This document shows positions 17,872 through 26,360 of a stretch of DNA of 64,000 nucleotides, in pieces; within the stretch, counting starts at the first letter, position 1; each line of letters starts with the position of its first letter. The stretch comes from CAYPLH01 sp964411505 (GTDB lineage: Bacteria > Bacillota > Clostridia > CAYPLH01 > DUMO01): assembly GCA_964411505.1 (NCBI GenBank), contig CAYPLH010000016.1:7728-71727 (forward strand). Direction: 5' to 3'. The notes beneath the pieces are model-generated. The model worked only from the letters and a program-made list of their open reading frames with translations, was not told the DNA's origin and did not search any database. The position numbers and the translations under genes are program-made.

Positions 17872-18013
17872 CTGAGCCAGGGGGACGGGTCTTATAGGTT
17901 TTGTTTGACGGGTGAGGGATAGGGATGGTTCCCGCTGGGTTTATTTAACAGCTGAGCCGTGGGGACGGATATCAGTAAGAAGAGGGAAGCAAGGGGACAA
18001 AACTCCTGCTTCC
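17872..18013. repeat. Degenerate GGGGACGG repeat region between permease and GH43 genes
   Basis: CTGAGCCAGGGGGACGGG (from 17872) recurs as CTGAGCCGTGGGGACGGA (from 17952). A hairpin GGAAGC...GCTTCC closes the stretch around 17985-18013. The GGGGACGG core links it to the intact hairpin family elsewhere in the window, so this is probably a decayed member. No gene is seen in the 379-base gap. Confidence 0.55.
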
Positions 18014-18054
18014 TTCACAGCTATCTCGGTCTTACAAAAAACCTGAGGTGAGGC

Positions 18055-19545
18055 TTACTTAAAGTCAAGTCCTCTGTATTTAAAGTCCTTAAAGCGTACT
18101 ATACCTTTTCCTGAAGCATAAAGCCCAGCTCGAAAGCTTCTAAACCCACCAAAAACATTATGATGGCAGCCTGATGTTTCCATTACCTGATTTATCTTGA
18201 TCCAGCTTTGTCCATCACTACTATAGAATAATATTACTTCATGTCTATCATTAACAACTTTTAAGTATATTTCCTTTCCAACAAAATCACTGTAGTGCAG
18301 TTTTCTTGAAGAAACTCTATATCGCATTACCTGATTCCCATTCCAGCCAACACCACAGTAACAGGAGGGGTTGTAAAACAGCACAATACCACCTTCGGCG
18401 TTTTCACCCTCGATAGACAGAGCAACAGAAAGCTCATAGGCATGGTTTTGAGGTATGCAAAGCATTGGAGAGCTATCTGATGGAGATACACCTTTGCATT
18501 TTAAAGCAATGCTATTCCCGTCAAATATATACCTGCTGAGGTCATGCTCGTCGTAAAATCTCCATTGCAAACCTAGTTTATTACTGGCGAAATTATCTGA
18601 AATTATAAGACCATGTTTTATTGCATCTCCCATAGGTTTTTTTATGGGTTGGTCAACGACTATACCTTCAGGCACCCTAAACCACCCATCAGCAGTCCAT
18701 TCAATAGGTTCTAAAAGAGTTTGTCTTCCCAGAGTGTGGTAGCCTTTTTCATAGGCATGATACATAATCCACCAATCGCCTTGTGGAGTATCAATCAAAG
18801 TACCGTGTCCACGTGACCACCAACGTTCTTCACGACTTTGGGTATGAATAATGGGATTGTATGGGGAATGCTCCCAAGGTCCCCATGGAGTTTTTGACCT
18901 TGAAGATACAACCATGTGGCTTGTAGCAGGACCTGCGGTTCCTCCTTCAGCTACAGTGAGGTAATAGTATCCATTCTTGTATGTGATTTTTGGAGCTTCA
19001 AGAGAAAAGGCTTGTACATTCCATTCTACAGGGTACTGCCAGCCGTCATACACCTTTTTCTCTTCACTAACAACAGAAAGTCCGTCATCAGACAATTGCA
19101 CAATATATCCGGACGAAAGATGCAGATAACGTTTACCATCAGGATCTACACAGTGACCTGGGTCAATATGACCAACCTTTAGGTCATAAGGTTTGCTCCA
19201 AGGTCCGGTTGGAGAGGGCGCTGTAATAACCCAATTTGTTTTGTCAGCGGGATAATAAATATAAAACATGTCCTTGTGTTGTATGAATTCAGGAGCAAAA
19301 ATATTTCCTCCATAACCAGTAATTGCATTACATACAGGTTCCCAGTTAACTAGATCACGGGAATGCCATATGAGTAAACCAGGACCGTAATTAAATACAG
19401 AATGAGTCATGTAGTAATCGTGTCCCACCCTTAAAACTGAGGGGTCAGGGTAATCACCTCCAAGAATTGGATTTATGTAATATCCATTGCCAAGATCAGC
19501 TGAACGCAGGTTTTTTGCTGCAATTTTTGTAGAATTGTAATGCAT
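18055..19545 (-). CDS. GH43-family glycoside hydrolase with C-terminal beta-sandwich
   Basis: The 496-residue protein has a five-bladed GH43 catalytic domain (about residues 20-310) that carries the three expected acidic residues. These are the base D34 in YPDPSVLR, the pKa modulator D129 in HIDPG and the acid E183 in LEAPKI. A concanavalin-like domain (about 325-496) matches those appended to beta-xylosidases and arabinofuranosidases. No signal peptide is present, so it acts on imported oligosaccharides. The gene heads no obvious operon but lies upstream of the importer on the same strand. The exact sugar (xylose, arabinose or galactose) is not resolved. Its ribosome site is a weak AAAGTGGTG. 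Confidence 0.9.
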   Translation of the reverse strand: MHYNSTKIAAKNLRSADLGNGYYINPILGGDYPDPSVLRVGHDYYMTHSVFNYGPGLLIWHSRDLVNWEPVCNAITGYGGNIFAPEFIQHKDMFYIYYPADKTNWVITAPSPTGPWSKPYDLKVGHIDPGHCVDPDGKRYLHLSSGYIVQLSDDGLSVVSEEKKVYDGWQYPVEWNVQAFSLEAPKITYKNGYYYLTVAEGGTAGPATSHMVVSSRSKTPWGPWEHSPYNPIIHTQSREERWWSRGHGTLIDTPQGDWWIMYHAYEKGYHTLGRQTLLEPIEWTADGWFRVPEGIVVDQPIKKPMGDAIKHGLIISDNFASNKLGLQWRFYDEHDLSRYIFDGNSIALKCKGVSPSDSSPMLCIPQNHAYELSVALSIEGENAEGGIVLFYNPSCYCGVGWNGNQVMRYRVSSRKLHYSDFVGKEIYLKVVNDRHEVILFYSSDGQSWIKINQVMETSGCHHNVFGGFRSFRAGLYASGKGIVRFKDFKYRGLDFK

Positions 19546-19744
19546 TGTTCTTTCACCACTTTCAATGTTAATTGTTGGAATGCCTTATCAGATTGCACCA
19601 GATTGCAGCGCAACTTGTAATTAGCTTCGGGTAAAGTCTGAGGTAAAATGAGTTTTACAACTTTTTTAAAAGGAGCAACTATCAACAGGTCAAGTTTCAT
19701 AAAATTATACACTTATTGGAACACAGCTGCAAATATTAGTACAA

Positions 19745-19767
19745 AGGAAGTCAGATCGTGACTTCCT
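19745..19767 (-). terminator. Rho-independent terminator of the small exported-protein gene
   Basis: A perfect 9-bp stem AGGAAGTCA/TGACTTCCT has a five-base loop, followed on the minus strand by TTTGTACTAATATTT. It lies about 75 bases past the stop of the exported-protein gene at 19841. Confidence 0.6.
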
Positions 19768-19840
19768 GTTATAAAGAAATGTGTGCGTAGTTTGTAGCTG
19801 CCTTTTTATTGAGGGTAGGGCAATCACACTAGATTGTGCA

Positions 19841-20329
19841 CTATTTCTCGTTTTTGTCTTTAATAACAATTGAATCGTTTGTTTCAGGTGGTATAATACA
19901 CATTTTGTCATTCATTTTTGGTGGCGGTATAAGAATGAGGCTGCATCTTTTACCAAAGACATCTGTCCAATACTTTATTGTCTCATCCTTCTCTTCTTTA
20001 GAGTTCCGGATCCTATTATCATGCTCTGGTATATTTTTCGGAACAGGGATTTGCTTTTCGTCCGGGCTCATCCACCATTCAGGGATTTGCTGAGGCAAAG
20101 GTGTTTTTGTGGATTCTGTAATGTCTTGTATTTGTTCTTTTTCTGTGTTTTGTTCTTTTTTAGTGTTTTGTTCTTTTTTAGTGTCTTGCAATTTTCCTAT
20201 GTTTTGCCTCTCTTTGTCCTGTGTTTGGGTTACATAATCATCATAAGCTATCTCTGCTTTTATTGGATAAGAAAAAATAAAAAACAAAGGGATAAGACAA
20301 CAAACCATTAATGCTTTTATTTTATACAC
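19841..20329 (-). CDS. Small exported or membrane-anchored hypothetical protein
   Basis: I recognise no family. The open frame runs up to 20380, but the GTG at 20329 is preferred because AGAGGTG lies 6-7 bases upstream, giving 162 residues. The N-terminus is a clear signal peptide or anchor (VCCLIPLFFIFSYPIKAE). Next comes a charged repeat region with tandem KKEQNT units (about residues 45-75), then a Pro-rich part with PEWWMSPDEKQIPVPK, and a basic C-terminus. It is likely outside the membrane. It lies alone between the GH43 and mscL genes, with its own terminator. Confidence 0.6.
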   Translation of the reverse strand: MYKIKALMVCCLIPLFFIFSYPIKAEIAYDDYVTQTQDKERQNIGKLQDTKKEQNTKKEQNTEKEQIQDITESTKTPLPQQIPEWWMSPDEKQIPVPKNIPEHDNRIRNSKEEKDETIKYWTDVFGKRCSLILIPPPKMNDKMCIIPPETNDSIVIKDKNEK

Positions 20330-20380
20330 GCATAACACCTCTTTCACAGGGATTACTTGCACCTGTTTCCAATTGATCAT

Positions 20381-20696
20381 AAAAAAATAGTATCAGTTCC
20401 CATTATATCGAATCTATACTTTCCTAATTGTATAAAGACGTGTTTTTAATAAGTTTGTTCCGGGAATTTTAAATAATTTTTATTTAATTTCTATATATTG
20501 ATTCTACCGCGATAACGAATGCTGACAAATAAATATGCATATTTGCTTTTGAAAATCACGTATTTCATACACAAAAAACCGAAGAAGAGGTTCTTATGCA
20601 TTAAATATGAATGCTTTTTAAAGTTATTGCGGTGGAATCATATATTTGATTGCTCCTCAAAAAGTCACATGGTAAATTTCTGGGTTATAAACCATG
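20381..20696. other. Intergenic region holding a long inverted repeat
   Basis: The gap between the exported-protein gene and mscL contains no credible ORF. Its main content is the 152-base inverted-repeat unit at 20494-20645. A short ACATGGT...ACCATGT hairpin near 20668-20695 may end the mscL transcript. Confidence 0.4.
20494..20645. repeat. 152-bp unit bounded by imperfect 22-23-bp inverted repeats
   Basis: The left end TATATTGATTCTACCGCGATAAC (20494-20516, written here in full as two halves TATATTGATTC and TACCGCGATAAC overlapping by one T) pairs with the right end around GTTATTGCGGTGGAATCATAT (20623-20645). There are only a few mismatches. The inside is AT-rich and non-coding. The architecture resembles a MITE, but no second copy is visible in this window. 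Confidence 0.5.
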
Positions 20697-21098
20697 TTAT
20701 TGATTTGATTTTAGCAAATCGCGAATTTCTTCTAGCAGAACAACTTCTTTTGCTGGTGCAGGAGGCTCTTTAGGTGCTGGTGCGGGTTCTTTCTTCTTCA
20801 TAGCTGTAATAATCTTTATAAGCATGAAAATTGAAACAGCAATAATCAGAAAATCCACAACAGATTGAATAAAAGCCCCATAGCGTATTGCTGCTTCTGC
20901 GGTATCTGCAGTAGCAGGTGTGATTATTATTTTTAAATCCTTAAAATCAATCCCGCCCAACAGCATACCTATAGCTGGCATAAGAAGATCATTGACTATA
21001 GATGTAACAATCTTGCCAAAAGCTCCGCCAATTATTACACCAACTGCCATGTCTAAGACATTACCCTTAAACGCAAATTTTTTAAATTCCTCAAACAT
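20697..21098 (-). CDS. mscL: Large-conductance mechanosensitive channel MscL
   Basis: The 133-residue protein matches MscL throughout. The N-terminal amphipathic helix is MFEEFKKFAFKGN, and the pore helix is VLDMAVGVIIGGAFGKIVTS with the small-residue GVIIGGAFG pattern. A periplasmic loop precedes the second membrane helix (residues about 70-95). The cytoplasmic tail is Pro/Ala/Lys-rich (PAPAPKEPPAPAKE) and leads into the C-terminal helix LLEEIRDLL. It forms a homopentamer that releases solutes under hypo-osmotic shock. GAGGGT precedes the ATG. The gene is monocistronic. Confidence 0.97.
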   Translation of the reverse strand: MFEEFKKFAFKGNVLDMAVGVIIGGAFGKIVTSIVNDLLMPAIGMLLGGIDFKDLKIIITPATADTAEAAIRYGAFIQSVVDFLIIAVSIFMLIKIITAMKKKEPAPAPKEPPAPAKEVVLLEEIRDLLKSNQ

Positions 21099-21495
21099 TT
21101 TTTTACCCTCATTTATTTAATTTTTTTTATAAAATGATTAATTTATTATAGCATAATTTATTTTTGTAAACAATAAAGAAATTTTTGTAGGCTATCAATT
21201 TATGATCCACTTATAATAATATCTCATTGTACCACATGTGAAAATGTCCTAAAAATATAGTACAATACCTTCATATCAATTTGTGAGGTGGTACTAATAC
21301 TGTAACAGTGTCGTAGCCTACTTTTTTATGCTTGTATTTTCATGTTGTTACTGACACTCATATTGTGGTATACTTTACATTATTATAAACGATGAAGTTG
21401 TATTTTTGCAGAGCCTGTGAAGGGCGCGATATGGCTTTGTTGGGTATTAATAATTACATTACAAATAAACTTCAAAAGACCAAGGAGGAGTTACA
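21099..21495. promoter_or_regulatory. Divergent intergenic region between mscL and the dehydrogenase gene
   Basis: This 397-base gap carries the promoters of both genes. For the dehydrogenase a plausible pair is TTGTGG with TATAAA about 16-17 bases later near 21363-21390. A short dyad ACTGTAACAGT lies near 21299-21309. GGAGG precedes the TTG start of the dehydrogenase. No ORF or RNA gene is recognised. Confidence 0.4.
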
Positions 21496-22575
21496 TTGAG
21501 TTTAAAGTATGCTTTAATTGGCTGTGGTAGAATTTCACGGAACCATATTGCAGCAGCTATGAATAATAGTCTTGAGATCGTTGCTTTATGTGATATTATT
21601 CCTGAGAACATTAATGAAAAAATGAATATGTTAAAGCTTCCGGCAACTGTCCGTCAATATACCGATTATCAGAAGATGCTTGAGATTGAAAAACCTGACC
21701 TAGTAGCAGTTACAACTGAAAGCGGAAAACATGCATCTATTGCACTGGACTGTATTGATGCTGGCTGCAATCTCATTATTGAAAAACCAATTACCCTGTC
21801 TTTAAAAGATGCTGATGCAATAATAGCTAAAGCAAAACAAAAGGGTGTCAAGGTATGTGCGAACCATCAAAATCGTTTTAATAAACCTATTAAGAAGATA
21901 AGAGAAGCACTTGAAGCTGGACGTTTTGGAAAGCTGCTTTATGGGACTGCGCATATTAGGTGGTTTCGTAGCAAGGAGTATTATGAACAGGCAGCTTGGA
22001 GAGGCACATGGGAGCTCGACGGAGGTGCTTTAATGAACCAGTGTATACATGACATTGATCTTTTACGTTGGATGATGGGTGATGAGATTATTGAAGTTTA
22101 TGGTATGACAGATAATCTTAATCATGGATACATTGAAGCGGAAGATTTAGGTATAGCTTTGGTCAAGTTTGCAAACGGAAGTTATGGAATAATCGAAGGG
22201 ACTACAAATGTGTATCCTAAGAGCCTTGAGGAAACACTTTATATATTCGGTGAAAAAGGAACTGCAAAAGCTGGTGGGGGATCCCTTAATTTGCTTGAAG
22301 AATGGATATTTACTGATAATCTGGATAATCCAGAGGACGTCAAAGTAGCATGTAATGAGAAACCAAAGGATGTTTATGGGTTTGGTCATACAACTCTTTA
22401 TACCGATGTAATTGATGCTATAAAAAATGATAGAGACCCATATGTTACAGCAGAAGATGGGAAAAGAGCACTGGAACTGGTTCTTGCAATTTATAAATCG
22501 GCTGCCGAAGGTAAAAGTGTAAAGTTTCCTTTGGAAGATTGTAAGACAACTGATTTTAGTGGCAGGTTTGGCTGA
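21496..22575 (+). CDS. Gfo/Idh/MocA family oxidoreductase, WlbA-like
   Basis: The 359-residue NAD(P)-dependent dehydrogenase has an N-terminal Rossmann fold (GCGRISRNH, residues 9-17) and the family signature E96-K97-P98. The C-terminal domain holds GGALMNQCIHDIDLLRWMMG with the presumed catalytic His. Words such as NHQNRFNKPIKKIREALEAG and WRGTWELDGG closely resemble UDP-N-acetylglucosamine 3-dehydrogenases of the WlbA group, which act in surface-glycan sugar synthesis. The start is TTG, with GGAGG 7-8 bases upstream. The gene stands alone and its stop abuts a large hairpin repeat. WlbA-like activity is inference; a sugar-catabolic role is possible. Confidence 0.85.
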   Translation: MSLKYALIGCGRISRNHIAAAMNNSLEIVALCDIIPENINEKMNMLKLPATVRQYTDYQKMLEIEKPDLVAVTTESGKHASIALDCIDAGCNLIIEKPITLSLKDADAIIAKAKQKGVKVCANHQNRFNKPIKKIREALEAGRFGKLLYGTAHIRWFRSKEYYEQAAWRGTWELDGGALMNQCIHDIDLLRWMMGDEIIEVYGMTDNLNHGYIEAEDLGIALVKFANGSYGIIEGTTNVYPKSLEETLYIFGEKGTAKAGGGSLNLLEEWIFTDNLDNPEDVKVACNEKPKDVYGFGHTTLYTDVIDAIKNDRDPYVTAEDGKRALELVLAIYKSAAEGKSVKFPLEDCKTTDFSGRFG

Positions 22576-22576
22576 G

Positions 22577-22696
22577 CAAGACAGGGGACGGTTCTCTGTC
22601 TTGTTCCCAAAAGGATTTAGATGAAGTAAAACGCAATGGGATAGAGTGAAACAGTAGACAAGGGCAGACCAAGACAGAGAACCGTCCCCTGTCTTG
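22577..22696. repeat. REP-like hairpin with perfect 27-bp arms
   Basis: The left arm (22577-22603) and right arm (22670-22696) are exact complements built on CAAGACAGGGGACGGTTC, with a 66-base insert between them. It begins one base after a TGA stop and ends at the stop of the convergent Uma2 gene. It could serve as a bidirectional terminator. The arm belongs to the same family as the 65-69-bp hairpins at 42386, 43282, 51064, 53057 and 61029, but here the two halves are held apart. Confidence 0.85.
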
Positions 22697-23467
22697 TTAT
22701 ATCAAGTCTGCAAACAAGCTTTCGACATCAGCGAATAGGCCGTTAAACACGGAGGATGGGGCAGTATCGCCTTTTTCATAGGACTTTACTGTATCTATAT
22801 CGAAATCTGCAAAAGTGTATATAATAACATTTTCTTGCCTTTCATCAATGATCCAATATTCCTTCACGCCTGAAAGCATATAGGTGTTCAGCTTGTCAAT
22901 CATATCTTTACTTCTTGTACTGTCCGAAAGAATTTCCAATACCAGTGTGGGAGTACCCATATACCGTTTTTTTTCATTAACATTGTTTTTAAGATCACAG
23001 GCTACTAAAATATCAGGCAGCATAAGATCCGGCTGCTTTATGTCCTTCTTTTTAAAATGAACATCAAAAGGGGCCAGGAAAACTCTGCACTTTTTTCCTT
23101 TGAAATATTTATTAAATACAAGGTGCAATCTTCCTAGTATTTCCTGATGCCCGATATTAGGAGAAGCTAACAAATGGATTTCTCCATTGATTAGTTCCAT
23201 TCTCAGGCTGCTTTTTTCATTAATCTGCATAAACTCTTCATAGGAAACCTTTTTGCCGCCGTATTTATAGTCAAGTGCATGTTCTCGTACTGTAAAATAT
23301 TGTTCAATATCAGTTACATAGGGGGTTAACCTTGCAGCCTTTGCGCCATTTTTTGTTACAACAACATCGTCCTGTTGCTTTACCACATAACTCATATACT
23401 TCCCAAAATTTTGCTTAAGCTCAGTTGCGGTAACTGTAATGCCTTCTTTGTAGTTAATTGATGCCAT
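22697..23467 (-). CDS. Phd/YefM antitoxin domain fused to Uma2-family nuclease domain
   Basis: The start is taken at the ATG at 23467, with GGAGGTG six bases upstream. A GTG at 23476 overlaps that ribosome site and is rejected. The 256-residue product begins with a Phd/YefM-like DNA-binding antitoxin domain (ITVTATELKQNFGKYMSYV, then VVVTKNGAKAARL, residues about 8-52). It continues as a Uma2 domain with the PD-(D/E)xK-like residues in PDLMLPDILVACD and VLEILSDSTRSKD. Uma2 proteins are abundant, poorly understood putative endonucleases. A repressor module fused to a possible nuclease suggests a self-regulating toxin-antitoxin-like protein. No partner gene is adjacent. A MITE-like element lies 24 bases upstream of its start. 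Confidence 0.85.
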   Translation of the reverse strand: MASINYKEGITVTATELKQNFGKYMSYVVKQQDDVVVTKNGAKAARLTPYVTDIEQYFTVREHALDYKYGGKKVSYEEFMQINEKSSLRMELINGEIHLLASPNIGHQEILGRLHLVFNKYFKGKKCRVFLAPFDVHFKKKDIKQPDLMLPDILVACDLKNNVNEKKRYMGTPTLVLEILSDSTRSKDMIDKLNTYMLSGVKEYWIIDERQENVIIYTFADFDIDTVKSYEKGDTAPSSVFNGLFADVESLFADLI

Positions 23468-23490
23468 GAAAAACACCTCCGATAGTGATG

Positions 23491-23615
23491 AATGATTATT
23501 CCCGAAAAGTAAGTTAAACTAACCTCGTATACAATATGTACCGTAGAAGGAAGCGGCCTAACACTATGCATTGTATACAAGGTTCAACTAATATACTTTT
23601 TGAAGATGAATCATT
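23491..23615. mobile_element. MITE-like element, copy A
   Basis: This non-coding element of 125 bp ends in AATGATT and AATCATT and folds along its whole length. Complementary words are TGATTATTCCCGAAAAGTAAG near the left end and CTTTTTGAAGATGAATCA near the right, with GTATACAA/TTGTATAC inside. The same sequence recurs in reverse orientation at 32014-32139 with about three quarters of positions shared by eye. No transposase is encoded. Confidence 0.7.
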
Positions 23616-23936
23616 ATATTCTGTGAAGAATACTTCTTCGCATTAATCATTATATAACATCGTACAAAATGATACAATAAAATGTGCGAAATAAATTAAA
23701 TATTGTACGATAAACGTTATTGCGAAAGTTATATCTCAAGTTATAGAGGGTCTGAACAAAAAACCGATAAACTTTAAGTTATTATATACTGTGTTTTCCT
23801 AAGCTTTGCCGTAACTGGCTGTATTAGAGATGATTGTTCACTTAATTGATTCACAGTGGTGTGAACAAAGAACCTCTTGCCTTCTAAAGTTAAAATAAAA
23901 GTTAATTGAAAAGTTAAAATAAACTTAAAAAAAACA

Positions 23937-23965
23937 TTGCATGAATAAAAAAACTATGCTACACT
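23937..23965 (+). promoter_or_regulatory. Sigma-A promoter of the LacI/ribokinase operon
   Basis: TTGCAT (23937-23942) and TACACT (23960-23965) are separated by exactly 17 bases. The -10 box touches the long operator palindrome at 23964-24000. The leader to the lacI-type gene is about 180 bases and contains no ORF that I can support. Confidence 0.7.
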
Positions 23966-24000
23966 TTAAGTAACCGGTTTAGTAAACCGGTTACTTAAAG
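23964..24000. promoter_or_regulatory. 37-bp LacI-type operator palindrome
   Basis: Two perfect 18-base arms flank a single central G. The arms are CTTTAAGTAACCGGTTTA (23964-23981) and its complement (23983-24000). Each arm contains AACCGGTT, itself a palindrome of the kind bound by LacI-family proteins, so two operator cores lie 18 bases apart. The site begins inside the -10 box, consistent with repression by the LacI-family protein encoded 185 bases downstream. Confidence 0.85.
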
Positions 24001-24184
24001 GTAATTATGCGTGTCAAACACTGATGAAAGCAGGATATTTGCAGATGCTGCGCATATTGCACAAAAAATTATGTATTGGCCTTAAGCTTTAAGTAAGATT
24101 ATTTTACAGGTAATATATATTCATTATATGAACAGCAATAAATCAGGGAGTCAAACAAATTTTTAAAAGAAAAGATGAGGCGCT

Positions 24185-25204
24185 ATGAGAGTTACTATTA
24201 ATGATATTGCAAAAATGGCGAATGTGTCAAAAGCTTCGGTATCAAGAGTGATAAACAACAAATCCGAAGGTGTCGGAAAAGAAACTAGGGATAGGATACT
24301 TAAGGTGATTGAAGAACATCAATTTCAACCAAGTATGCTAGCCAGAGGATTGGTAACCAAAAGGACAAAAACCATAGGTCTGATTATCCCGGACATAACG
24401 AACCCCTTCTTTCCACAACTAGTTAGAGGAGCCGAGGATTATGCAAGCAAGTATGGATACAACATTTTTTTAGGCAATACTGATAAGAGTGTAAATAAGG
24501 AAAAGGAGTATTTAAGCGCTTTTGTAGAAAAAAGTGTCGATGGAGTTATTTTAACATCAAACATTTCAGAAGCGGATTCACAATACAAATTACTAAAACA
24601 AAGTGGCACGCCTTGCGTATTATTGGACAGATATGTTAAATATGAGGACTATGAAGTAGGTGTATATCTGGATAACGTTAAGGGGGCTTATATGGCTACC
24701 GAGCTTTTGTTAAGTCATGGACATACAAACATTGCATTTATTGCAGGTCCATTGATGGTTGCTACGTCTACAAACAGAATTGCTGGATTTAAGAAGGCTC
24801 ATACAGAAAAAGGCTTACCCATAAATCCTGATCTTATTGTAGAAGGTGATTATATGATGGACAGCGGGTATAGGCTTGTTGACAGGCTGATAGAAGAGGG
24901 CAAGAAGTTTACAGCAATTGTTGCCGGAAATGATATGATGGCAATCGGTGCAATGAAAGCGCTTAAGAGGAGAGGTATTAAAATCCCCAATGAAATTGAA
25001 ATAGTAGGTTTTGATAATATTGAGATGTCCCAGATTGTTGAACCTGCATTAAGTACCATTGCACAGCCAGCTTATGAAATGGGTGCACAAGGGGCAAAGA
25101 TGCTTATCAACATTCTCGAAAAGAAAAAGCTTAAAAACAAAAATGTTATTCTTGAGCCTGAATTAATATTAAGAGGAAGCACCATTACGAAAGAGCAATT
25201 ATAA
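24185..25204 (+). CDS. LacI family transcriptional regulator
   Basis: The 339-residue repressor has an N-terminal helix-turn-helix (TINDIAKMANVSKASVSRVIN), a hinge helix (PSMLARGL) and a periplasmic-binding-like sugar domain from about residue 60. It is the first gene behind the promoter and 37-bp operator at 23937-24000, which suggests autoregulation and control of the ribokinase, RbsD, sulfatase and importer genes downstream. GATGAGG precedes the ATG by a few bases. The effector is likely a sugar or sugar phosphate released by the pathway. Ribose is plausible given rbsK and rbsD but not proven. Confidence 0.95.
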   Translation: MRVTINDIAKMANVSKASVSRVINNKSEGVGKETRDRILKVIEEHQFQPSMLARGLVTKRTKTIGLIIPDITNPFFPQLVRGAEDYASKYGYNIFLGNTDKSVNKEKEYLSAFVEKSVDGVILTSNISEADSQYKLLKQSGTPCVLLDRYVKYEDYEVGVYLDNVKGAYMATELLLSHGHTNIAFIAGPLMVATSTNRIAGFKKAHTEKGLPINPDLIVEGDYMMDSGYRLVDRLIEEGKKFTAIVAGNDMMAIGAMKALKRRGIKIPNEIEIVGFDNIEMSQIVEPALSTIAQPAYEMGAQGAKMLINILEKKKLKNKNVILEPELILRGSTITKEQL

Positions 25205-25307
25205 TATTGGCATTTATGCTTTTAAAAGTTAGGTGTTTTAAACGCACCCAATGTAAAAAGTGTAGATTTCTTAACTGCCGCTGCAGTATAAAGGGGGATT
25301 AGAGTGA

Positions 25308-26240
25308 ATGGGCAAGTGTAAGTTGCTTGTTGTAGGAAGCTTAAATATGGACTTGGTAGTAGATGTTCCCTATATGCCCCAAGTAGGTGAAACAATATTG
25401 GGGTATGGATTTAATATGATACCAGGTGGTAAAGGTGCCAATCAAGCTTATGCAGCTGCAAAGCTGGGTGCACAAGCTTATATGCTTGGATGTGTTGGCA
25501 AAGATGAATATGGACAGATACTTCTTAAAAACTTAAACGGTGCTGGTGTAAATATAGAAAGTGTTGAAAAGCAAGCCGGAATAAATACAGGAACTGCTTT
25601 TATATATGTAAATAAAGAGGGAAATAATAATATAGTTGTTGTACCTGGAGCAAACAGTGCCTGTTCAAAAGAGTATATCAAAAGGTACAAGGAGCTTTTT
25701 GAATACTGTGATATTATTATGCTCCAATGTGAGATACCTATGGACACTGTGTCTTATGTAATAGAAACTGCAAGGAAGATGAATAAAACAATTATTTTGA
25801 ACCCGGCTCCAGCTCCCGACCATCTTCCAGAAAGTATATTAAAAATGGTGGATATTTTAACACCGAACGAAAGTGAATTGCATAAGCTTACTGGTATAAA
25901 AACTGACACAATTGACAATATCAGGGAGGCTGCCGGAATGCTTTTATCAAAAGGAGTAAAGTCAGTTGTTGTTACTTGGGGTGATAAAGGCGCTGTGCTG
26001 GTTCGAGGCAATATATGCCAGCATTATCCTGTAAAGGATGTAAAAGTAGTAGATACAACAGCTGCGGGAGATACTTTTACTGCCGCTGTAGCAGTAGCCA
26101 TATCCGAAGGAAAGAGCCTGGATGAAGCTATCGAATTTGCTAACAAAGCTTCTACTATAGTAGTTACCAGAGCGGGCGCTCAAACGTCCATACCTTCTAG
26201 GGATGAAGTGAACAGTTTTAGGTTTTCAGACTCTCCATAA
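25308..26240 (+). CDS. rbsK: Ribokinase (PfkB family)
   Basis: The 310-residue kinase phosphorylates D-ribose to ribose 5-phosphate using ATP. The substrate motif GGKGANQA (residues 40-47) and the anion-hole/catalytic motif DTTAAGDTF (249-257, base D255) match ribokinase. NPAPAPDHLP around residue 165 is also typical. GGGGGATTAGAG upstream gives a weak ribosome site. It is followed by rbsD, forming a ribose-processing pair, but the usual rbsACB importer is missing. Action on another furanose or deoxy sugar is possible because PfkB kinases diverge. Confidence 0.9.
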   Translation: MGKCKLLVVGSLNMDLVVDVPYMPQVGETILGYGFNMIPGGKGANQAYAAAKLGAQAYMLGCVGKDEYGQILLKNLNGAGVNIESVEKQAGINTGTAFIYVNKEGNNNIVVVPGANSACSKEYIKRYKELFEYCDIIMLQCEIPMDTVSYVIETARKMNKTIILNPAPAPDHLPESILKMVDILTPNESELHKLTGIKTDTIDNIREAAGMLLSKGVKSVVVTWGDKGAVLVRGNICQHYPVKDVKVVDTTAAGDTFTAAVAVAISEGKSLDEAIEFANKASTIVVTRAGAQTSIPSRDEVNSFRFSDSP

Positions 26241-26360
26241 GATCCCTGCCTAAGAAGGCTTTTGGACAAACAGATTAATTCTTCGGTGGGTAGTTTAGAA
26301 TGTGGTATAACAGATAATTTGAGCAGGAGGCATACTTAATGAAGGACAGGTGAAGGGTTT

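Noticed and set aside
19705..20311. Overlapping ORFs on both strands around the small exported-protein gene
   Set aside because: The minus-strand frame with signal peptide, ribosome site and terminator is preferred. The others are rich in Phe/Leu/Cys, as expected from antisense of a Lys/Glu/Gln-rich gene.
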